From Ephydatia muelleri (Eukaryota > Porifera > Demospongiae > Spongillida > Spongillidae): 64,000 nucleotides of DNA. Under the pieces are notes generated by a model. That model did no database searches. It was given only the letters and a program-made list of their open reading frames with translations, and had not been told where the DNA came from. This document shows, piece by piece, positions 31,250 to 41,903 of the stretch. The position numbers and the translations under genes are program-made. Numbering within the stretch: the first letter of the stretch is position 1; each line of letters opens with the position of its first letter. The DNA lies in NCBI GenBank assembly GCA_013339895.1, contig JABACO010000001.1, positions 11,518,813-11,582,812 of the forward strand. The letters run 5' to 3'.

Positions 31250-33060
31250 ATAATGTTGCACACAGCCACACACATCACACAAACCAGCACACATCACACA
31301 CAGGCACACATCACACAGGCACAATCACACACAGGCACACATCACACACACGCACATCACACACAGGCACACATCACACAAACAGGCACACATCACACAC
31401 AGGCACAAATCACACAGGCACACATCAAAAAGAGGCACACATCACACAGGCAACATCATACAGGCACACATCACACAGGCACACATCACACAGACACATC
31501 ACACAGACACACATCACATACAGGCACACATCACACACAGGCACACATCACACAAACAGGCACCCATCACACACAGGCATACATCACACACAGGCACAAA
31601 TGACACACAAGCACACATCATAAAGAGGTACACATCACACATAGGCATACATCACACACAGAGGCACACATCACACAGGCACACATAACACAGAGGCACC
31701 ATCACACAGGTACACGTCACACAGGCACACATCACAAAGAGGCACACATCCCAGAGGCACACATCACACACAGGCACACATCAAACGGAGGCACTCATCA
31801 CTAAGGCTACACAACACACACAGGCACACATCACGCACAGAGGCACACATCACACACAGAGGCACACATCACACACAGAGGCACTCATCACACAGAGACA
31901 CTCATCACTAAGGCTACACAACACACACAGAGGCACACATCACGCACAGAGGCATACATCACACATCACACACAGAGGCATACATCACACACAGAGGCAC
32001 TCATCACTATGGCTACACATCACACACAGGCCCACATCACACAGGCACATGTCACACACTGACACACATCACACAGACACTCATCACTAAGGCTACATAT
32101 CACACAGAGGCACACATCACACACATGCACACATCACAGAGGCACATATCACACACAAGTTACACATATTGGCACACATTACAGACAGGCACACATCACA
32201 CAGAGGCATGTGTCATCACACGCAGGCATACATTACACACAGCCACATCACACACAGGCACACATCGCACATAGGCACACATCACACAGGCACACATCAC
32301 ACTTCTCACACAGGCACAGGCCCACATCACACAGGCACACATCACACACAGGCACACATTGCACGTAGGCACACATCACACAGGCACACATCACACATCT
32401 CACACAGGCACAGGCACACATCACACACAGGCACATATCACACACAGGCACACATCACACAGAGGCACACATCACACACAGAGGCACACGTCACACACAG
32501 CCACACATCACACACAGGCACTCATCACTAAGGTTACACCTCACACACAGAGGCACACGTCACACACAGCCACACATCACACACAGGCACTCATCACTAA
32601 GGTTACACCTCACACACAAGCACACATCACACACAGGTTACACATATTGGCACACATCACACACAAGGACACATCATAAACAGAGGAACACATCACACAG
32701 GCCCTCATCACTAAGGCTACACATTACACAGAGGCAAACATCACACACAGGCACTCATCACACACAGCAATACATCACACACAGCAATACATCACACAGA
32801 GGCAAGTGCACATTACTCAGAGGCACACATGACACAGAGGCATGTGTACATCACACACAGGCTACACATATTGGTACACATCACACACAGGGACACATGT
32901 ATCATAAACAGAGGCACATATCACACAGAGGCACACATCACTAAGGCTACATATTACACAGAGGCACACATTGACACAGAGGCACACATTGACACAGGCA
33001 CACATACACAGTGGCACACACCTCACACAGAGGCACACATCACATACACACACAGGAAAC
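31250..33060. repeat. 1.8-kb satellite of CACAGGCACACATCA units
   Basis: A 15-17-bp unit (CACACAGGCACACATCA and variants with AGAGGCACAC) is repeated more than 100 times. Higher-order blocks contain CACTCATCACTAAGGCTACA. All long frames through it (His/Thr-rich or Cys/Val-rich) are artefacts of the repeat. Confidence 0.95.
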
Positions 33061-33304
33061 TGGTGCCATTTATAGTAATGGAGTCCTTGCTGTATAGATT
33101 CTTTACTTGATGACGAATCTGACTCAGAGCTGGAGAGGTATTCTATATGCTCTCCTGTCTGTCATAGTACCGGTACGTCTGTATAATAAAAAAGGATACA
33201 ATTAGCTGCTAATAGCTACCGCTCAGCACTAGCTATATCTCGCGAATCGAGTATACGCATATGCAGCTGCGCATATGCATACATAATCGGTGCACATGTA
33301 TGCA

Positions 33305-33446
33305 TACCTTCCGCAGGAAGCTGTTGTTTAGCTTGAAGAGAACTATCAGCTTTGGATGACGACTCTACTAGCATTTGGTGTTCAAAAAATGTAGATCTAC
33401 ACACGTATTCCCCGCAGTGGTGACAGTAACGTCACTTGCCGCTCAT
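33305..33446 (-). pseudogene. Possible first exon of a transposon protein with C2H2-like finger
   Basis: An ATG at ~33446 is followed by MSGK, a TGA, then RYCHHCGEYVCRSTFFEHQ and a polar stretch ending GAAGGTATGC, a good donor. Similar short N-terminal fingers (YCxxC...H) start some animal transposon proteins. The in-frame TGA suggests it is dead. Confidence 0.35.
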
Positions 33447-33449
33447 TTT

Positions 33450-34850
33450 TTGAATTCGGAAGTAGTTACTTGTATCACGTGACCATGGCGTCAGCGGTAC
33501 CGTGCGGTAGCGTTCGTCGATAACCGTTCATAAATACACGGATACCGTCACTAAACGTTTTCGTGAAATTTACGTGGAAGTCCGTCTTGATCGAATTAGA
33601 CGGGACGCCGTTGCAACCCGTCTCCGGATAGCGGTTCGCTGTGGTGGAGCGTACGTGCCACTGTCTGGACTTGATAACAGCACAGGCTGGACTAAGTGCC
33701 CGATTCAAGTCCAAGACTTGGGGACACATGAGTTGTGTATGGATAGAATATCAGAGATAATATTATCTCTGGTCTAAGTAGTCAACCATTAGTTGGGTCC
33801 CCAGACTAACCACAGGCCTAACAACCTCTCTCCGTCTAGGTCTCACAAATGAGTTACCAAATATCATCTTGGGCTGCGTACTGACCATTGCGGTTTAAAT
33901 GTAATTGTATTTCAAATTGTTACAAGAAAACTTCAACTTGGCTGGCACGGGTGTAAGCTGGCATGACAGTGGCTCCATTTCTCTCGCACTCCCACGACGC
34001 TATTTGAATGAAGGAACTCGCATGTCACACAACAGCAGCAACTCGTAAAGTTCTTTGAACAACATTTAACTTGATGCAAGCAAAGATCAAATGGCACGAA
34101 TACGTACAAATAGATGCGCTGCATACCCCGGATGGCCAGTTTCCGCATTGGGTTCTGTACCCCCCTCTCGGGAGTGGTGCAGAAAAGAGACCACAGCCAC
34201 ACACACCTGGATGGTCTTGCAGGGGTGGCAAAGAGAGTGACCATCTCTTTGGTAGTAGGAACAGGGGTCAGCTGGAAGGAGTGGCACAAGACATGGTAGT
34301 GCCGGATACTGGTATAGTAGGTCGTTGAAGTAATTGAGACCACAGCTTTGGCCAGGAGGACCTGGAGATGGTGGTTCAGATCTCGGCCAGGTGAGCTGGA
34401 GTGGAGAGTGTGTCCGCAACACAGGAATAGGGGAGTGTATGTGTTCTAGTGAGCACACGATGGTAACACCAGAGTGAGGGGAGGAGAGGGAAGGGAGGAG
34501 TGGAGGGAGGGGAGGGATGAAGGGGAGGGAGAAAGGCAGCTAGTTCTCACAGGGTGTAATTTTATTATAAGAGCATTGCCATTTAGTAACTACGTGCTGA
34601 GCAGTTAAATAAACACATCAACACAATGGAGTACAAAAATGAGCAGTCTCTTTGCACAGTGCTGCAATACAGTCATTGGTCTATTGACCATTAGGCACAC
34701 CCACACACATGGTGTTGGTTCATTTCTGGACACCCTGTACATTAGTGTAGCTAATGCAGTGTCGAGTGCATGACTGTCCGTATAAGGCTGTAATGTGTAC
34801 ATCTGAGAGAAGGTAAATGTGTGTGTGTTGTGTGACGTGGGTGTTCCTAC
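33450..34850. other. No recognisable gene
   Basis: Contains overlapping frames on both strands (33574-33777 plus, 33933-34458 minus) without recognisable domains. A purine-rich GGGAGG tract lies at 34479-34535. Confidence 0.3.
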
Positions 34851-34867
34851 AGATTTAAACATACAGC

Positions 34868-34887
34868 ACAGTACACACCCACACACA

Positions 34888-34927
<40 letters not shown>

Positions 34928-34934
34928 CACACAC
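34868..34934. repeat. (CA)n microsatellite
   Basis: About 30 CA units with interruptions. Confidence 0.95.
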
Positions 34935-35164
34935 TCCTTCGTGTACCAGATCTTTATGAGGCATTTTCCTTGTGATTGTGTAGTATAGTGGCTGGAGACA
35001 TTGGAGGAGGTGACCCTGAATGGCTGGCTGCAGCAGAGTACATATTAGGCACATTTTGGTCTACTGTGAAGGTGCCCCATAATGGTGTAGCCAGCACACC
35101 TATGGATGGACTGTTTGTTAAGGATGGGCTTTGGATGTGCATGTGTGGGGGTGTGCAAAGGTGA

Positions 35165-36570
35165 TTCTCTGTATGGGAGGGAGGAGAGGGAGGGAGGAGG
35201 AGAGGGAGGGAGGTGGAGAGGGAGGGAGGAGCGGGGAAGAGGGAGGAGAGAGGAGGAGGGAGGGAGGAGGAGAGGAGGAGAGAGGAGAGAGAGAGGAGGA
35301 GGAGAGAGGAGGAGAGGGAGGGAGGAGAGGGAGGAGGAGAGGGAGGGGGAGAGGGAGGAGGAGAGAGAGCGGAGAGAGGGAAGGAGGGAGGAGGAGAGAG
35401 GAGGAGGAGAGGGAGAGGAGAGGGACGAGGAGGCAGGAGAGGGAGGAGAGAGGAGAGGGGAGGAGAGAGGGAGGAGCGAGAGGGAGGAGGGGAGAGGGAG
35501 GAGAGGGAGGGAGGGGAGGGGAGGAGGAGCAGGAGGAGGAGGGGGAGGAGAGAGGGGAGGGGAGGGAGGGGGAGGAGGAGAGAGGGAGGAGGGAGAGGGA
35601 GGGGAGGAGAGAGGGAGGGGAGGAGAGAGGGAGGGGGCGAGAGGGAGGGGAGGAGAGAGGAGGGGAGGAGAGAGGGAGGGGAAGAGAGAGGAGGGGAGGA
35701 GAGAGGGAGGAGGAGAGAGGGAGGGGAGGAGAGACGGAGGGGAGGAGAGAGGGAGGGGAGGAGAGAGGGAGGGGAGGAGAGAGGGATGGGAGGAGGAGGG
35801 AGGGGAGGCGAGAGGGAGGGGAGGAGAGAGGGAGGGGAGGAGAGGGGAGGGGAGGAGAGAGGGAGGGGAGGAGAGAGGGAGGGGGAGGAGAGAGGGAGGG
35901 GAGGAGAGAGGGGAGGGGAGGAGAGAGGGATGGGTGTAAGGAGAGAGAGTGAGTGGAGGAGAGAGGAGGGGGGAGGGTGAGAGAGGGAGGGGAGGAGAGG
36001 GATGGGTGGAGAGAGAGGGAGTGGAGGAGAGTAGGAGGGGAGGGGAGAGAGGGAGGGGGAGGAGAGAGGGATGGTGGAGAGAGAGGGAGGGAGGAGAGTA
36101 GGAGGGAGAGAGGGAGGGGAGGAGGGAGATAGGGAGGGGAGGAGAGAGGGAGGGGAGGAGGAGAGGGAGAGGAGGGGGAGGAGAGATGGAGGGAGGGGGA
36201 GGAGAGATGGAGGGGAGGGGGAGGAGAGAGGAGGGAGGGGGAGAGAGGGAGGGAGAAGAGGGAGGGGAGAAGAGAGGGAGGGGAGGAGAGAGGGAGGGGA
36301 GGATGAGAGGGAGGGGAGGAGAGAGGGAGGGGAGGAGAGAGGGAGGGGAGGAGAGAGGGAGGGGAGGAGAGAGGGAGGGGAGGAGAGAGGGAGGGGAGGA
36401 GAGAGGAGGGGAGGAGAGAGGGAGGGGAGGAGAGAGGGAGGGGAGGAGAGAGGGAGGGGAGGAGAGTAGGGTAGGGAGGAAGGGAGGAGGGAAAGAGGAG
36501 GGAGGGCCCGAGAGTAAGGGAGGAAGGGAAGGAGGGAGGGGGAAGCAGAGGGAAGTAGAGGAGGATAAAT
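35165..36570. repeat. 1.4-kb polypurine minisatellite, GAGGAGAGAGGGAGGG units
   Basis: A 14-16-bp purine-only unit is repeated ~90 times. The plus strand is almost pure A/G. It creates 500-residue Pro/Leu/Ser frames on the minus strand and Arg/Glu/Gly frames on the plus strand that should not be annotated as genes. It may form triplex (H-DNA). Confidence 0.95.
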
Positions 36571-36703
36571 GAGATGCGTATGTAGACACATTGTTGTTGC
36601 ATGTACATGAGGTTTGCACATGCACACACACACTCGCTCATACTATATCTCCATTGTATCCACCTACACAATACAAGCACACAGCATACACACAGCTACC
36701 CAC

Positions 36704-36793
36704 CTGGAAAGAGTGTAGCTGCTGCTTTGTGAAGTCCACATCAGCTTTGAGAGTCTCAGCAGCTGCTGTTAAGGTAGCCTTCTCTTCTGATAG
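36704..36793 (-). CDS. Single 90-bp coiled-coil exon of an unidentified host gene
   Basis: The minus strand has a good acceptor (CATTCCCACTGCACAG), then a 90-bp phase-0 exon that starts LSEEKATLTAAAETLKADVD and ends TKQQLHSFQ, then the donor GTGGGTAGC. Leu and Val fall at heptad positions, so this is a piece of a long coiled coil (tether, golgin or cytoskeletal type). No sibling exon is certain. A minus-strand segment at ~34972-35140 (LWGTFTVDQNVPNMYSAAA ... stop) could be a terminal exon beyond the polypurine satellite. Identity is unknown. Confidence 0.45.
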
Positions 36794-36799
36794 CTGTGC

Positions 36800-37764
36800 A
36801 GTGGGAATGATAAATGGTAGAGAAGCAATAAAATCTGCATCAATCCACTTCAGAAAGGCTTTCAATCTTCAGATCGCACTAAACACATGCAACCCTTCTC
36901 CAAATAAAGAACACCGGCCATCTTAGCATTGCATAGACAAACCTCCCCTAATCAATGCACACCACTGGAATTGTAAACCACATGCACATGTACACCATAT
37001 ACACAGTACTTCTGAGCACTACTCATATGTGGGGCGTATTCAGAGAGGTCTTTGGCCCCACCCCTTCGACCCAAGTAATGAATAATTATGGCACGCATGC
37101 ATGTAGTTAACTATAGTCTTACGAAATGAAGTGGTCAAATGGTTTGATCACTGCATGTATGGTGAGACTCGTTTTGTGAGTAAACATGTACATAATATAT
37201 ATAATGGTGAAGCAGATAATTCTTCCTTCCTAAATCCAGGATCCACCCTCTGCTACTGGTATATAAGTACATGTATATGTTCATGGATGGTGCACTTTAA
37301 ATCGAATCCTCACACATACAGTGAACATGTACACCACACTCACACCCTCCACATACACCCACATGTACACTGGTGCATGTACACCCACATGACCAGTATT
37401 GTCCTCCAGTTCCCTTATCTTGGTGAGCTAGTGTGTGTTGTGCACCAGTACACACCAATGTGAGACACACACCTCTTTACACACCTGCATCCCCACATGC
37501 ACCACACACACACTCCTTCACCAAATATGCTTATGCATGAACACACACACGTGGCCCCTCCCATCCCCTCTGTATGTGTTGTACCACCACTCTGCATGCA
37601 CACCAATCTCCACATGCACATGTATACACATAGCCATGAGAGGCCTTGACAAGAAAAGGAACTGGAAGGACATGATACTAGAGAAGAGGTGTGGCCTAAA
37701 CAAACCAACATGTAGATGGGCCAGTGTGTTGGAAATTTAGATAACATAAGTGCAACCCCTCCCC
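36800..37764. other. No certain gene
   Basis: CA-rich, TACATGTA-rich sequence; possible intron of the coiled-coil gene. A short plus-strand open segment at 37634-37690 flanked by AG and GT is too weak to call. Confidence 0.3.
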
Positions 37765-37971
37765 CTCCCCTCCTAGTCTCATACCCAGATCCTCAAACCG
37801 CAGCTGTGGATGAATTACATCACCGCTACACGGAAGAGAGTCTGGAGAAATTTTTTGTGACCAGTGGGCGGTCCTTAATTAAATTAACTCACACCCCTGT
37901 CACGTGCTGCGGGTTGCAGTGGCGTGAAGTAATTAGTCACCGCTTTCTTGACTTGAGGTTCAGCTAACGAG

Positions 37972-38146
37972 ATGGACGAATCGTGTGTAATGTGCGCCAA
38001 TGAAGCGCTGATAAATAACAGAAGAACACTGCACAGTACTTCAGCAGGAGACTTGGTTCCGTATCTGCCTAGTTCTGTGCATGCTACATTGTATGACTGA
38101 ATGTGTTTGTTGGCTTTGTATGTGCTGCTTTAATTTACTGAAAAGA
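37972..38146 (+). pseudogene. 5' end of a zinc-associated transposon gene, interrupted by Gypsy
   Basis: ATG 37972 reads MDESCVMCANEALINNRRTL, then DLVPYLPSSVHATLYD and a stop. Another frame continues VCWLCMCCFNLLKR up to the Gypsy insertion. After the insertion (42068) the same frame goes on YGKLKQHLDDVEKEIKSRVQ, and a Pro/Gln/Ser-rich tail follows to ~42430. The C2...C2 pattern followed by a LLKRYxKL helix resembles N-terminal zinc-associated domains of animal transposon proteins. No catalytic domain remains. Confidence 0.45.
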
Positions 38147-38274
38147 TGTTACGTGGGTCAGCGATGCACTTACAACCACCAACTACTACGTAACCAAGCA
38201 ACTAACACAGCTGTTCATTATGAATATAATTACGCGGGCATTTCATGCGCAGGCGCAACTATTACATTGTTACA
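38147..38274 (-). repeat. Gypsy 3' LTR (128 bp, 32-bp deletion)
   Basis: Same ends as the 5' LTR. It lacks the GCAACTTTAATAGTGACTTC region. Confidence 0.92.
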
Positions 38275-38288
38275 ATACTCCCCTCCTA
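38275..38288 (-). promoter_or_regulatory. Polypurine tract
   Basis: The minus strand reads TAGGAGGGGAGTAT, ending at the 3' LTR; second-strand primer. Confidence 0.7.
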
Positions 38289-38311
38289 GTTTCTTGCATC
38301 CTTGCAAGATC

Positions 38312-39259
38312 CTAGTGTTCAACATAAATCCCATAGCGATCAGGGGGTCTTCGATTTCTCTGGGGACGTGCCATTTGCACGTTGTCTGCATCCGGCTCAT
38401 CATCTGCATCTACACAACATCCAGATTCCGCATCAGGCACATGTACTGCATAATCTTCAGAAGCAAGATTTTCTTGGGGTCGAGACTCCTCATTTTTTCG
38501 CTTTGGAACTGGGTTAGCTCTGTGGTTTTGTCCTGTTCCTTCTTTAGGTAGGCCGTAACATCGTTTTAATCTGTTACGATGGACAACCAGCGTTTTCGTG
38601 GAACCCACTAGCTGGATGCGGTAATTTAATGCACCATTTATACGGTCAATCACAGTATAAGGTCCCCGCCAAAGAGAAGCCAGTTTTTTGGTCCTTCCCT
38701 GTTTTACTGCAGGTACAAATAGCCACAACTGATCTCCTACTGTGAACTTCTCTCCACTTACACCCTTGTCATACCGTTTCTTGCTTCGATCATGAGCTGA
38801 AGCCAGTTGTTCCTTCACATCACTAAAGATCTTGCGGAGAGATTTGTTCAATGTCTCCACATACTGAGGTACCGTCGGTTCTCCCCCCTCTCCGTATTCC
38901 TGAACATTCAATTGACCAACGGCAATGTCAATTGGTAGAATTGGAGAGCGTCCAAAGTTGACTCGAAATGGAGAGTAGCCACTAGATTCATGAAAAGCCG
39001 TCCTATACGCGAACAGTGCCTTTGGGATGTGACAATCCCAATCCCTTTGATTTTCCGCTACCACTTTGGACAAAATGGCTTCCAAAGTCCTGTTGAAGCG
39101 TTCCACCTGTCCATTCCCTTGAGGATGATATGCTGTGGTTCTCGTCTTGTTGATTCCCAACCGTTTGCACAGAGCACATATTACCTGACTGTTCAGGTTA
39201 GCACCTTGATCACTGCATGTGCAGTGAACGAGGCACTCCATACCTGCACACAATTTCAT
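38312..39259 (-). CDS. Gypsy integrase C-terminal frame
   Basis: It carries the second integrase Asp (SDQGANLNSQ), the YHPQGNGQVERFNRTLE block with the catalytic Glu, and a GPY/F-type module (LWRGPYTVIDRINGALNYRI). A charged tail ends PPDRYGIYVEH and there is no chromodomain. The first ~16 residues of the frame are frameshifted upstream sequence. It joins the previous frame only if the 4-bp insertion is absent. Confidence 0.9.
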   Translation of the reverse strand: MKLCAGMECLVHCTCSDQGANLNSQVICALCKRLGINKTRTTAYHPQGNGQVERFNRTLEAILSKVVAENQRDWDCHIPKALFAYRTAFHESSGYSPFRVNFGRSPILPIDIAVGQLNVQEYGEGGEPTVPQYVETLNKSLRKIFSDVKEQLASAHDRSKKRYDKGVSGEKFTVGDQLWLFVPAVKQGRTKKLASLWRGPYTVIDRINGALNYRIQLVGSTKTLVVHRNRLKRCYGLPKEGTGQNHRANPVPKRKNEESRPQENLASEDYAVHVPDAESGCCVDADDEPDADNVQMARPQRNRRPPDRYGIYVEH

Positions 39260-41672
39260 CCATCAGTACAGATGCCAGAGTCTCTGAATCAGTCACTGCC
39301 AATGGAAAAGCTTCAACCCATTTACTGAACAGATCAGTAATAACTAGAATGTACTTGTGCCCTTTAGTGGACAGAGGAAGAGGCCCCATTATGTCCCAAC
39401 TTATCACATCAAATGGATAAGTACACTTGATCGATCCAAGAGGTGCCAGAGGATGAGGTTGAGGTGGATTACGCTTTTGACATTGCTGACATTCTTGAAC
39501 CCAATTCTGAATGTCCATCTCATATCCAGGCCAATAGAAGCACTCCTTCACTTTCTCGGTTGTCCTCTGAACACCCAAATGACCCGACTCATTATGCAAG
39601 TTCTCCAAAATAATCTTCACATGACCTTTAGGGACCACCAGCTGTGTACACACTGAATCGGAACACGACGCCCTAAACTTGCGGCAAAGTAGCCCATCTT
39701 GAAGAAACGTCTTTTTCAACCCTGGCACTGTACTAGACGGAACAGCAGTTCCATTTTTCAAGGCTTCAATCACTTTACCCAATGCAGGGTCTTCTTCCTG
39801 TGCCTTCAGAAAGATATGAAGTGTATCCTCTGAGATGAGCTCTTCAATGGCAGCCACTGTGTTATCCCTTGATGGAATTCGAGACAAAGTGTCAGCATTT
39901 GTATGCAACCTTCCTGGTTTGTACTGGAAGTCCAGCTTGAATTGCTGAAGGAAAAGCAGCCACCTTGTCAGGCGTCCTCCAACATCCTTAATCCCTTTTA
40001 GGCTTGTTAGAGGATTATGATCGGTGATCAACTTGCATGGGAAACCATACACATAGGGATAAAATTCCTTCAATGAAACAACCACAGCCAGTGCCTCTCT
40101 CTCTGTAGTGGAGTAATTTCTCTCTGCCTTCTGTAACTTCCTGCTCCAATATGCAATGACACGTTCTGTACCCCCTTGAACCTGACTAAGAACAGCCCCA
40201 ATTGCAGCATCAGATGCATCTGTATGGAGTAGGAATGGTTGCTTAAAATCAGGATATGCCAGGATGGGTGGTGAAACTAATCTTGACTTCAACTCCTCAA
40301 AAGCATTCTGACTCGCTGAATTCCATGCAAAAAACTTAGCATTCTCTTTGCTCAAAAGTTTAAACAAGGGAGCTGCAATCTTCGAATAGTCCTTCACAAA
40401 TCTTCTGTAATAATTGCAGAGGCCCATAAACTGTTTTACTTCCTTTGCACTTGTTGGGACTGGATAGCTGACGACTACCTCAGTTTTGGCTGGGTCTGGA
40501 CAGATACCTTCAGCAGACACTACATGCCCCAGGTACTTGACAGCCTTCTGAACAAATTTGCACTTTTCAGTTTTCAGCTTCAGCCCAGCATCTTGCAACT
40601 TGAGGAAAACATTAGTCAGCCGTTCTAGGTGTTCAGGAAATGAGGCACTAAAAACTATAATATCATCTATATAGATCAAACATTGTTCTCCCGTAAGTCC
40701 TGCAAGAATGCACTCCATAAGCCGTTGAAAAGTGGCAGGAGCATTTGTGAGTCCAAATGGCATCACATTGAATTCGAAATGCCCCTTCTCAGTAGAGAAA
40801 GCAGTCTTCTCCTTGTCGTCTTCCTCTATTTCCACCTGCCAATACCCAGAGGCCAAGTCCAATGTTGTGAACAATGTAGATCCTGCCAGAGATTCCAAAG
40901 TAGCATCAATTCTCGGAAGTGGATATGCATCCTGGTGAGTCACAGCATTTAGTTTTCGGTAATCAATGCAGAACCTCCATGACCCATTTTTCTTTCTCAC
41001 CATTACTACAGGAGATGACCACGGACTGCTGCTTGGTCGAATCACTCCTCTGGACAACATTTTCCTCACCTCCTCATTCATGTCACCCTTTAAGCTCTCA
41101 GGCTGGCGACGCAAGGGCTGCCTGATAGGACTTCCAGAGGTGTTTATCCTGTGCTTAACCACCTTCGTCCTCCCTAGAGCTCCATTTTCTGAAACAAAGA
41201 GGTCATCAAACTTCCTCAGGAGGTTCCTCAGCTCATGCTTTTCTGAATCGGTGATTTCAGTGGAGTCCAAGTTAAATGTAGTAACCTCTCTGCGATTGCC
41301 TGAACCGACTGTTGCTACATTACTTTCCATCAGGATAAGGTTTCTCTGCGGTACAAACTGACCCAACTGAATACCTTTGTACACCTTCACTGCTGTAGGA
41401 CTCACATTCATCACTTGAACCAAGATTGATCCCTCGGACAATACGCGGCCCAATGAACGAGTCTTTAGTCCCATCACAAACCGCTGCAAAAGTATGCTGG
41501 ACGTACTGTCCTCTTCAGGATACGCTTGTTTGAACAATTTTTTCAACTGCATTGCGAATTCCGTTACTCTTTCCCTTTCAAGTTGTGAGCGTGTCATGAA
41601 CAACTTCCCGGCCTCCAACGGCTCACGACATAACCTTAGCCTCTTCACCAGCTCCTCCTTTACGTAGTTCAC
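39210..41672 (-). CDS. Gypsy Pol frame: gag remnant fused to RT, RNase H and integrase N-terminus
   Basis: Residues ~1-70 are capsid (LLQRFVMGLK). The sequence then jumps directly to the linker after protease (GSILVQVMNVSPTAVKVYKG), so the CCHC knuckle and aspartic protease are deleted in frame. RT follows at ~165-390: WRFCIDYRKLN, FTTLDLASGYWQVE, MPFGLTNAPATFQRLM and the catalytic YIDDIIVF near 335. RNase H is at ~475-600 (HTDASDAAIGAVLSQ). The integrase zinc domain has HNESGHLGVQRTTEKV then CQQCQKRN, and the core begins at DVISWDIMGPLP with its first Asp. The frame ends at CRYGVPRSLH because of a 4-bp ATGC insertion at ~39225. Confidence 0.92.
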   Translation of the reverse strand: MNYVKEELVKRLRLCREPLEAGKLFMTRSQLERERVTEFAMQLKKLFKQAYPEEDSTSSILLQRFVMGLKTRSLGRVLSEGSILVQVMNVSPTAVKVYKGIQLGQFVPQRNLILMESNVATVGSGNRREVTTFNLDSTEITDSEKHELRNLLRKFDDLFVSENGALGRTKVVKHRINTSGSPIRQPLRRQPESLKGDMNEEVRKMLSRGVIRPSSSPWSSPVVMVRKKNGSWRFCIDYRKLNAVTHQDAYPLPRIDATLESLAGSTLFTTLDLASGYWQVEIEEDDKEKTAFSTEKGHFEFNVMPFGLTNAPATFQRLMECILAGLTGEQCLIYIDDIIVFSASFPEHLERLTNVFLKLQDAGLKLKTEKCKFVQKAVKYLGHVVSAEGICPDPAKTEVVVSYPVPTSAKEVKQFMGLCNYYRRFVKDYSKIAAPLFKLLSKENAKFFAWNSASQNAFEELKSRLVSPPILAYPDFKQPFLLHTDASDAAIGAVLSQVQGGTERVIAYWSRKLQKAERNYSTTEREALAVVVSLKEFYPYVYGFPCKLITDHNPLTSLKGIKDVGGRLTRWLLFLQQFKLDFQYKPGRLHTNADTLSRIPSRDNTVAAIEELISEDTLHIFLKAQEEDPALGKVIEALKNGTAVPSSTVPGLKKTFLQDGLLCRKFRASCSDSVCTQLVVPKGHVKIILENLHNESGHLGVQRTTEKVKECFYWPGYEMDIQNWVQECQQCQKRNPPQPHPLAPLGSIKCTYPFDVISWDIMGPLPLSTKGHKYILVITDLFSKWVEAFPLAVTDSETLASVLMDEIVCRYGVPRSLHMQ

Positions 41673-41864
41673 CGCCTTCTTCGTATCAGCTTCAAGCTCT
41701 ACATAGCACTCAACTAGCTTGCCCCTCAGTAACGTCGGTAAGATTAGTGCCTGTTTTTCCTAGCTCCATTCTTTGGCAGCCGCAACCAACTCAAAACGAA
41801 TCCATGACGATTCGAAGTCCTCGCAAGTAATATCCGGAAGTGGAATGTTCACTTTCTCAGCCAT
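41673..41864 (-). pseudogene. Gypsy gag N-terminus with nonsense codon
   Basis: ATG 41864 opens MAEKVNIPLPDITCEDFESS and WIRFELVAAAKEWS, then a TAG at 41762-41760. The same frame continues EKQALILPTLLRGKLVECYV into the downstream long frame. It is a Gypsy capsid N-terminal region (TLLRGKAVEcY-type block). The stop truncates Gag after ~34 residues. Confidence 0.75.
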
Positions 41865-41882
41865 ATCTCGCACTGTGACCAA

Positions 41883-41900
41883 ATCCCACTTCTGACACCA
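41883..41900 (-). promoter_or_regulatory. Primer-binding site (tRNA-Leu-like)
   Basis: TGGTGTCAGAAGTGGGAT on the minus strand is complementary to a tRNA 3' end reading ATCCCACTTCTGACACCA, typical of animal tRNA-Leu. It starts 3 nt inside the 5' LTR. Confidence 0.75.
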
Positions 41901-41903
41901 ATT

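Noticed and set aside
31250..33060. CRISPR-like array
   Set aside because: Short repeats lack unique spacers; eukaryotic context; simple satellite.
31196..33110. His/Thr-rich frames and Cys/Val-rich complement
   Set aside because: Translation of the CACA satellite.
29960..33640. GTCACGTGAC and GCGGATACCGT similarities at ~29985-30025 and ~33475-33550 as a TIR pair enclosing the satellite
   Set aside because: Identities are too short and not ordered as an inverted repeat.
33933..34458. Overlapping frames of 68-136 codons on both strands
   Set aside because: No recognisable motif, none clearly favoured over the others.
34954..36680. Overlapping 500+ residue Pro/Leu/Ser frames on the minus strand and Arg/Glu/Gly frames on the plus strand
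   Set aside because: All are read-through of the purine minisatellite; every frame is open, composition is two to four residues, no domain.
40683..41361. Plus-strand frames of 68-131 codons
   Set aside because: Antisense shadows of the Gypsy RT.
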